From NCBI GenBank assembly GCA_028688535.1, contig JAQTXY010000021.1, positions 1 through 12,194 of the forward strand: a stretch of 12,194 nt of DNA. The letters run 5' to 3'. Below are positions 5,504 to 10,041 of the stretch, piece by piece (position 1 is the stretch's first letter; every line of letters begins with the position of its first letter). Source of the stretch: Methanothrix sp. (GTDB taxonomy: Archaea; Halobacteriota; Methanosarcinia; Methanotrichales; Methanotrichaceae). The notes below the pieces were generated by a model, which was not told the origin of the DNA, did no database searches, and was given only the letters and a program-made list of their open reading frames with translations. The position numbers and the translations under genes are program-made.

Positions 5504-6826
5504 ATGACACTAAGACATATTGTTTTTAATTCCGTAGGAAAGGCGATGCTCATTTACGGGATTGTATCCATCCTTTTGTGCGGCCTGGTGATTAGCTCGC
5601 CTGCCCTGGCAGAGACGCCAACGGACAGTCTTGCGAAAGTGTTTGTATCACCATTTGATCTCTCGCCGGATGATATTGTGCTGGACATCAGCCCGGATGC
5701 GACCCGGTTCATTGAGGGCGCGGTCAATATCAACTATGAGGACTTTATGGGCGAAGGAGGGGAGCTCAAATCTGCTAAGGAGATAGCCACTCTGCTTGGC
5801 GAAGCTGGTCTATCCAGCAATGATTCTCTGGTTATCGCGGGCGAGTGTCTTCCCTGCGGGGGTGGGCCATCACCGGCGTTCTTCTCCTACTGGCTGCTCA
5901 AATACCTGGGGCATGAAAGAGTGAAGATTCTGGGGGGCCACTTGGATGACTGGGCCTCAGCCGGGCTGAATATCAGCAATCGATCTGCCATAAGACAGAA
6001 GACGGAATATGTTCCCCACCTTGCGACCAAGCTTCTCGCCACATATGAATTCGTGGTTAACGGCGGGGCTCAGATCGTTGATGCCAGGCTGGCCAGGGAC
6101 TATGCCATTGGCTCTGTTCCTGGGGCGGTCAACATTCCTTACGAGAATGTGCTGGTAAATGAGAGCATAAAGCCAGAGGAGGAGCTGCAGAAAGTCTTTG
6201 CCAAGCTGGAGAAGGATCGGCCTGTCGTGGTCTACACCAACGTGGGCGTCGAGGCCTCACTGGTCTGGTTCGCCCTGAACCTCTCCGGCTACGATGCCAG
6301 GCTCTATACATGGCGGGATTGGCTGGAAAACCAGCCCAAATTCAATTTCGAGCTGATAAAAGTAGAGGCAAATCCCAACCCTGTGAAAACAGGCTCGACT
6401 ACAACCATAACGGCATCCTTCCAGGAGAAACATATAGCCACTGCCGGTAATTCCTCAGGCGATGATGTCAAGCTCACGATCAAGGGATGCTCTACCTGCG
6501 GATTTGAAGGATTCGCTTTAGGCACCTCTGGTGCATCTGGTGCCTCTGGAAACAAATCTGGGACCATCCAACTAAGCTCCTCAGGCAAGACAACGCAGTC
6601 CAGCGCCGCCAGCCAGGATAACGCGCTGCGTTGCACTGCCACCATAAACGCTCCCGATGGCTCCGAGGTTGCAAGTACAAGCCTACTGCGCACCTCTGGA
6701 TACAAATATGTAGGAATCTGGAGTGCCAATGTAGCGCCCGGCATCTACAAGGTGAGCATAGTTGCCACATCTTCCGGGAACGCCGAGACCTTTGTGGATG
6801 CTTTAAAGATAGAGGTAACCGGATAG
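5504..6826 (+). CDS. Exported tandem-rhodanese protein with C-terminal beta domain (second paralogue)
   Basis: A 440-residue protein. A signal peptide is clear: hydrophobic core about 14-32, cleavage likely after PALA (36). Rhodanese-like domain 1 (about 45-153) carries GECLPCGGGPS with C115 and C118; domain 2 (about 178-275) has DARLARDY and YTNVGVEAS, with Thr245 in place of the catalytic Cys. From 280 a separate domain begins (ELIKVEANPNPVKTGSTTTI), resembling an Ig-like or surface beta-sandwich; it has CSTC (329-332), a Ser/Gly-rich stretch TSGASGASG, and one more Cys at 377. It is clearly a paralogue of the preceding gene (shared GECLPCGGGPS, LGHERV, YDARLY, RDW). Shine-Dalgarno ggagaag precedes ATG 5504. 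It ends the operon and is followed by a hairpin. Function is probably extracytoplasmic sulfur or metalloid-thiol handling; substrate unknown. Confidence 0.86.
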   Translation: MTLRHIVFNSVGKAMLIYGIVSILLCGLVISSPALAETPTDSLAKVFVSPFDLSPDDIVLDISPDATRFIEGAVNINYEDFMGEGGELKSAKEIATLLGEAGLSSNDSLVIAGECLPCGGGPSPAFFSYWLLKYLGHERVKILGGHLDDWASAGLNISNRSAIRQKTEYVPHLATKLLATYEFVVNGGAQIVDARLARDYAIGSVPGAVNIPYENVLVNESIKPEEELQKVFAKLEKDRPVVVYTNVGVEASLVWFALNLSGYDARLYTWRDWLENQPKFNFELIKVEANPNPVKTGSTTTITASFQEKHIATAGNSSGDDVKLTIKGCSTCGFEGFALGTSGASGASGNKSGTIQLSSSGKTTQSSAASQDNALRCTATINAPDGSEVASTSLLRTSGYKYVGIWSANVAPGIYKVSIVATSSGNAETFVDALKIEVTG

Positions 6827-6841
6827 GCTGGAGGGCCTATC
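6822..6841 (+). terminator. Hairpin at the end of the operon
   Basis: Seven-base perfect stem gataggc (6822-6828) and gcctatc (6835-6841) with a 6-base loop. It overlaps the rhodanese stop codon (6824-6826) and lies between convergent genes, the usual place for a bidirectional terminator. No long T tract follows on the plus strand, only tctcatttt, so strength is uncertain. Confidence 0.4.
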
Positions 6842-6851
6842 ATCATACCTC

Positions 6852-8456
6852 TCATTTTGCATAAATTCCAGATCCCAGGAACCAGGTGTCATCGACCTTC
6901 GCCACATAGCTGAGCTTTAATCTCGCAGTCATGTTCCTGGATGGGTCAGGATAGATGTAATAGTTGAAACCATTGCCCATCCTTGCCACATCGATGATTT
7001 GCGAGATGAAATCAACGCCATTTGGATCTAAGGTATCGATGCGGCTTGTGCCTATCAGCTCAGGCTGGTAGGGAAGGGCTAGAGTATTTCCTTCGTAATC
7101 ATAGGCGAAGATATAGCGGCCGTCCCTTGTGAAGTTGCCATCCGGATCATTGAAGACTTCCAGCGCTCTCTGCTTGCCACTCTCTCTGGCAAACTGCCGG
7201 GCTTCCTCCACATAGGCTACGAGAGAATCTCTATCTTCCTTGGAAAAGTGCGCGGAAATGTTGGAGAGATACGAGCCGGTGCCGATATATATACTATTAT
7301 TGATGTCTTTAATATAAATCAGCTTCGGCTCATCTTTGTTCTCATGGACGGGATTAGGGAACACTATATACATGGCCCCTCCACCTCTCCCAGCCAGAGC
7401 GATCTCGCGGCCGACCACGTCTACCCCGTTTGTATCCGATAGACCTTTTTGCCCGATCAGTTCCGGCTTGAAGGGATGAGCGATATTCGTTCCGTTGAGG
7501 TCGTAAGCGAATATGTAGAGATCTCCACGGACAAACGATCCGGAGCGGTTATTGAACTCCTGTAGAGCCCTCCTTATGCCTAGATCATTTGTATAGGCTA
7601 CTGCTTCATTCAAGAAGGCCTGGGCTCTATCTTTGTCCTTTGCATTGCCAGCGTCCATCACAGGAATATATTTGGCCAGAATCTTATCGTAATCGCTTAC
7701 TCCATTCTCGTCCTTATTCATCTTAATGGAATCAATAGCATCCTGGAAGAGCCGAACAGACAAATCCGGTACGCCCCTGTTGAAGGCATAGTAATAGTCG
7801 GTCTGTCCAAATTCATATGCTGCCTCAAAATCACTGGAATTTGCGCCGCTTCTTGCAATAAGCCAAATTCCGGCAACATCTCCATAAGCCCAGGCATCGA
7901 TGCTCCCGTTCTGTAGCATCTCAATAATCGGGCGGGATGTGTTCTCAAGCACCAGGTCTTCCTTCCTCACACCAATATCCTGGAGCATTTGCACGGCACT
8001 ATCATCATTGATGGCCCCTATCCGGTATTTTTTCAGATCTGCCGGGGCTGTAATGCTGACGTTCCTATCCTTTTTTGCCAATAGCACATTCCTTATCGGC
8101 CCGATTGGGCCTGCCCATTTGAAGAGCTGCTCTCTTTGCGGCAAGCGAGCCGTGGAAAACAGAACTGTCCCATTTTCGTCCAGTGTCTCTTGGTAACCTT
8201 CCTTCCAGGGCCGAATTTGGATGACGCTTCTGTTCAGGTTTGCATCCATATTCTCCCACACCTTTTCCAGCAAATCTATTGAGATGCCTTGCAGTTTGCC
8301 ATCCTCTTGATAGTTGTAGGGCGGGAACTGCTCAGTTATATAGGTGAGATCTCTTGCCGAAAAAGCCTCATCAGCTGATGTGCAAGAAATGATTAGCATC
8401 AGCATGCTCAGAAAGATAAACAGTTTAATATTATCATTATGATCATCTACTCTAAT
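6852..8456 (-). CDS. Exported solute-binding (SBP_bac_3-like) protein with two Cache-like domains
   Basis: From ATG 8405 the protein has 517 residues. An N-terminal extracellular solute-binding domain (about 18-240) opens with TYITEQFPPYNYQEDGKLQGISIDLL, here split as TYITEQFPPYNY plus GKLQGISIDLL, the family-3 binding-protein hallmark. Two Cache-like modules follow (about 265-385 and 395-517), each with YIFAYD..G, a PELIG motif, NGVD and a strand ending GTGSYL or GSGIYA. No kinase, HAMP or methyl-accepting output domain is present. The reading frame is open upstream and adds KLFIFLS in front of MLMLIISC, completing a signal peptide with a lipobox-like IISC. The only Shine-Dalgarno (aggagg, complement of 8464-8469) lies 7 bases before an ATT codon at 8454-8456, so I extend to it; ATG 8405 is the conservative start. 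Ligand unknown; amino acid or organic acid is typical of the families. Confidence 0.8.
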   Translation of the reverse strand: MRVDDHNDNIKLFIFLSMLMLIISCTSADEAFSARDLTYITEQFPPYNYQEDGKLQGISIDLLEKVWENMDANLNRSVIQIRPWKEGYQETLDENGTVLFSTARLPQREQLFKWAGPIGPIRNVLLAKKDRNVSITAPADLKKYRIGAINDDSAVQMLQDIGVRKEDLVLENTSRPIIEMLQNGSIDAWAYGDVAGIWLIARSGANSSDFEAAYEFGQTDYYYAFNRGVPDLSVRLFQDAIDSIKMNKDENGVSDYDKILAKYIPVMDAGNAKDKDRAQAFLNEAVAYTNDLGIRRALQEFNNRSGSFVRGDLYIFAYDLNGTNIAHPFKPELIGQKGLSDTNGVDVVGREIALAGRGGGAMYIVFPNPVHENKDEPKLIYIKDINNSIYIGTGSYLSNISAHFSKEDRDSLVAYVEEARQFARESGKQRALEVFNDPDGNFTRDGRYIFAYDYEGNTLALPYQPELIGTSRIDTLDPNGVDFISQIIDVARMGNGFNYYIYPDPSRNMTARLKLSYVAKVDDTWFLGSGIYAK

Positions 8457-8463
8457 AAAATTC

Positions 8464-8469
8464 CCTCCT
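8464..8469 (-). promoter_or_regulatory. Perfect Shine-Dalgarno that argues for a non-ATG start
   Basis: Minus-strand aggagg, 7 bases before an ATT codon (8454-8456) that is in frame with the solute-binding/Cache protein. ATG 8405 is about 58 bases downstream and has no ribosome binding site of its own. Nearer ATGs (8446, 8437) are in another frame that stops after a dozen codons. Confidence 0.5.
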
Positions 8470-8487
8470 GGATCAAATATCGCGATT

Positions 8488-8501
8488 ATATGTATATATG
8501 A
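8488..8501 (-). promoter_or_regulatory. TATA-like box for the solute-binding/Cache gene
   Basis: On the minus strand the spacer reads catatatacatataat here, about 25-30 bases upstream of the aggagg site, so transcription would begin close to 8470. That would give a very short leader carrying only the Shine-Dalgarno, which supports translation beginning near 8456 rather than at 8405. Other AT-rich matches nearby make the exact box uncertain. Confidence 0.4.
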
Positions 8502-8580
8502 ATTTTGCAGACTCTTCAGCCAATTCTCTGGCCTATTGCATCCCGCGGTCTCTTTGGCAGATGATGAATCTCAACACGGA

Positions 8581-9480
8581 CTAGAACTCTCCCAATGTGA
8601 ATTGATCCTGCAGCCTGATCTCTTTGGATCTGTGCTCTATCAAAAGCATATCCATTAACAGAAAGGCGTTTTTCACCGACTTGGATCGAGCATGATTGTT
8701 GAAGTACACCCTTACCTTGGCAGCTTTCAGCTCAGCCTCTTTGATGCGAGGCACCCAGGTCTCCAGTTGATCCTTCTTGTAGAGATAATCATATCTATTC
8801 AACCTGTGGTCGTCCTCCTTCTCGCCCCTGTCCTCGCCCTGATACCAGATATCGTAGTTGCGGCCGTGAAAGCGCATATAGGCGTGATCCGCAGTCTGCT
8901 CTCTGCCAACATGAACCCCAGGTCCGTCGATCAGAACATTGGCGACATTCCTCTCTCTCAGAGCCTGCAAAGCCGCGGGATCAATCACCTTCCGGTCCAT
9001 GCATAGCCAGCTTCTGTGCCGAAACTCGACTGCGTAGTTATACTCTCTGTGAGAGAGGGAATCTAGAAGGCCTTTTAGTGCGGCAAGGGCAGAAGCATCA
9101 TTCTTAAAGTAGGGGGAGAGCTGCAGCAAGACGCCGCCCAAAAGGCCTGCTTCTGCCAGCGGTTTAACGCAATTCTTCTCGAAAGAAGCGGCCCAGAAGA
9201 CCGCTCGCTCTACATCTCCGTCCACGAGTGCTTTGTGCGTGACAAGCTGAGGCACTTTGACGGAGTACTCGAAGCCCTTCAAATCTTTGGCCTTCTTTAT
9301 CCAGGACTGGACCTGCTTCTCTCCCGGAGGCCGGTAGAAAGTGCTGTTGATCTCCACCGTCTGGAAGTAGTCTGCATAGTAAGAGAACCATTCGCTCTTC
9401 CTTCCTGCTAGGCTCAGCGGGTAGAATTTCCCTACCCAATCATCGTAAGACCAGCCGCTGCATCCCACCAGGATTGTCAT
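8581..9480 (-). CDS. DUF72-family protein
   Basis: A 299-residue protein of the DUF72 (YecE-like, PF01904) family, a TIM-barrel-like fold without an established reaction. Motifs, from ATG 9480: N-terminal VGCSGWSYDDWVGKFYP, then the VEINSTFYRPP strand-loop, a YSVKVP segment with the following THK, VEFRHRSW, the FHGRNYDIWY block, and C-terminal VYFNNHARSKSVKNA with the Asn/His motif. Full length for the family and apparently intact. In-frame sequence extends back to 9528, but those 16 residues do not match the family, whose members begin a few residues before GxSGW; therefore 9480 is chosen. Upstream is a TATA-like atatat (9500-9505) at nearly leaderless distance. Cytosolic; role unknown. Confidence 0.92.
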   Translation of the reverse strand: MTILVGCSGWSYDDWVGKFYPLSLAGRKSEWFSYYADYFQTVEINSTFYRPPGEKQVQSWIKKAKDLKGFEYSVKVPQLVTHKALVDGDVERAVFWAASFEKNCVKPLAEAGLLGGVLLQLSPYFKNDASALAALKGLLDSLSHREYNYAVEFRHRSWLCMDRKVIDPAALQALRERNVANVLIDGPGVHVGREQTADHAYMRFHGRNYDIWYQGEDRGEKEDDHRLNRYDYLYKKDQLETWVPRIKEAELKAAKVRVYFNNHARSKSVKNAFLLMDMLLIEHRSKEIRLQDQFTLGEF

Positions 9481-9498
9481 TGTTGTCTCTCTAATCCA

Positions 9499-9507
9499 GA
9501 TATATGG
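9499..9507 (-). promoter_or_regulatory. TATA-like box for the DUF72 gene
   Basis: Minus-strand catatatct is centred about 23 bases from ATG 9480, so a transcript would start at or next to the start codon, consistent with the weak agagag upstream. A second AT-rich match (aataaatg, 9513-9520 complement) is an alternative, and on the plus strand the same bases could serve the divergent gene at 9605. Confidence 0.3.
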
Positions 9508-9604
9508 ACCTGCATTTATTACTAACACTTTCGCCCCGCTCCCGGCTCGCCCTCATATCCTCATAGCTCCTGTCTTTAGGCATGGACTGCATGGGTGATT
9601 AGCT

Positions 9605-9862
9605 ATGGGGCGAAGTTTCGAGAGTGTGAGAATGGGCGTAAAGGACGTCTCCCTCCGGTGGATGAAGGCCAGCCGGGCTCTCACGAAGGAAGACCAGATT
9701 TACGGGCAGATGGTGGCACAGATGGCTAAGAAGCACTCCAGCGAGGCATTCTATGCGCTGGATGATCCGCTGGAGGCGGCGGTGTTCTCGGTACTGGTGG
9801 AGATGAAAAAGGAGAGAGCTGAGGAGGATAAGTTAGAATTAGAAAAGGGCAAGCCCGAATAG
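9605..9862 (+). CDS. Small conserved archaeal protein of unknown function
   Basis: An 85-residue cytosolic, probably helical protein. It opens with MGRSFESVRMGVKDVSLRW, has a central AKKHSSEAFYALDDPLEAAVF, and ends in a very charged Glu/Lys tail after LVEMKKERAEED. I believe similar proteins occur across methanogens, but I do not recognise a named domain. A Shine-Dalgarno gggtga lies 7 bases before ATG 9605, and codon use looks like its neighbours. No cysteines, membrane segment or signal peptide are present. It diverges from the DUF72 gene with a 124-base spacer, so shared regulation is possible but not shown. Confidence 0.8.
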   Translation: MGRSFESVRMGVKDVSLRWMKASRALTKEDQIYGQMVAQMAKKHSSEAFYALDDPLEAAVFSVLVEMKKERAEEDKLELEKGKPE

Positions 9863-9923
9863 CTATGCAGATGCACATGCACGTACTGATATGACGACGG
9901 TTCTACTTCCCGATTCATTACAA

Positions 9924-9931
9924 TTATAAAG
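9924..9931 (+). promoter_or_regulatory. TATA-like octamer, no known gene attached
   Basis: ttataaag, identical to the octamer at 9961-9968. It lies between the 3' ends of two convergent genes, where a protein-gene promoter is not expected. It would start a transcript near 9950 that contains the downstream hairpin. Confidence 0.25.
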
Positions 9932-9960
9932 CACCGCCATGGGAAGCTCCAAGATTGAAT

Positions 9961-9968
9961 TTATAAAG
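9961..9968 (+). promoter_or_regulatory. Second identical TATA-like octamer
   Basis: ttataaag, 37 bases after the first copy. A start 25 bases downstream would fall inside the hairpin loop region. Either copy could also be chance in AT-rich spacer. Confidence 0.2.
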
Positions 9969-9969
9969 A

Positions 9970-10003
9970 CATCTGCTATGTCAACTGGTGTCCATAGCAG
10001 ATG
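9970..10003. terminator. Strong hairpin between convergent genes
   Basis: Perfect 11-base stem catctgctatg (9970-9980) and catagcagatg (9993-10003) around a 12-base loop. Position between two converging 3' ends suggests a bidirectional terminator or an RNA 3'-end stabiliser. No U tract follows on either strand, so a structured small RNA is an alternative. Confidence 0.45.
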
Positions 10004-10041
10004 ACTTGGCTTTAGATGCACATTGTGTTGGGATTCTCATC

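Noticed and set aside
6304..6770. Minus-strand open frames opposite the second rhodanese C-terminal domain
   Set aside because: The plus-strand frame continues a signal-peptide and rhodanese protein to its stop; the minus frames show no motifs.
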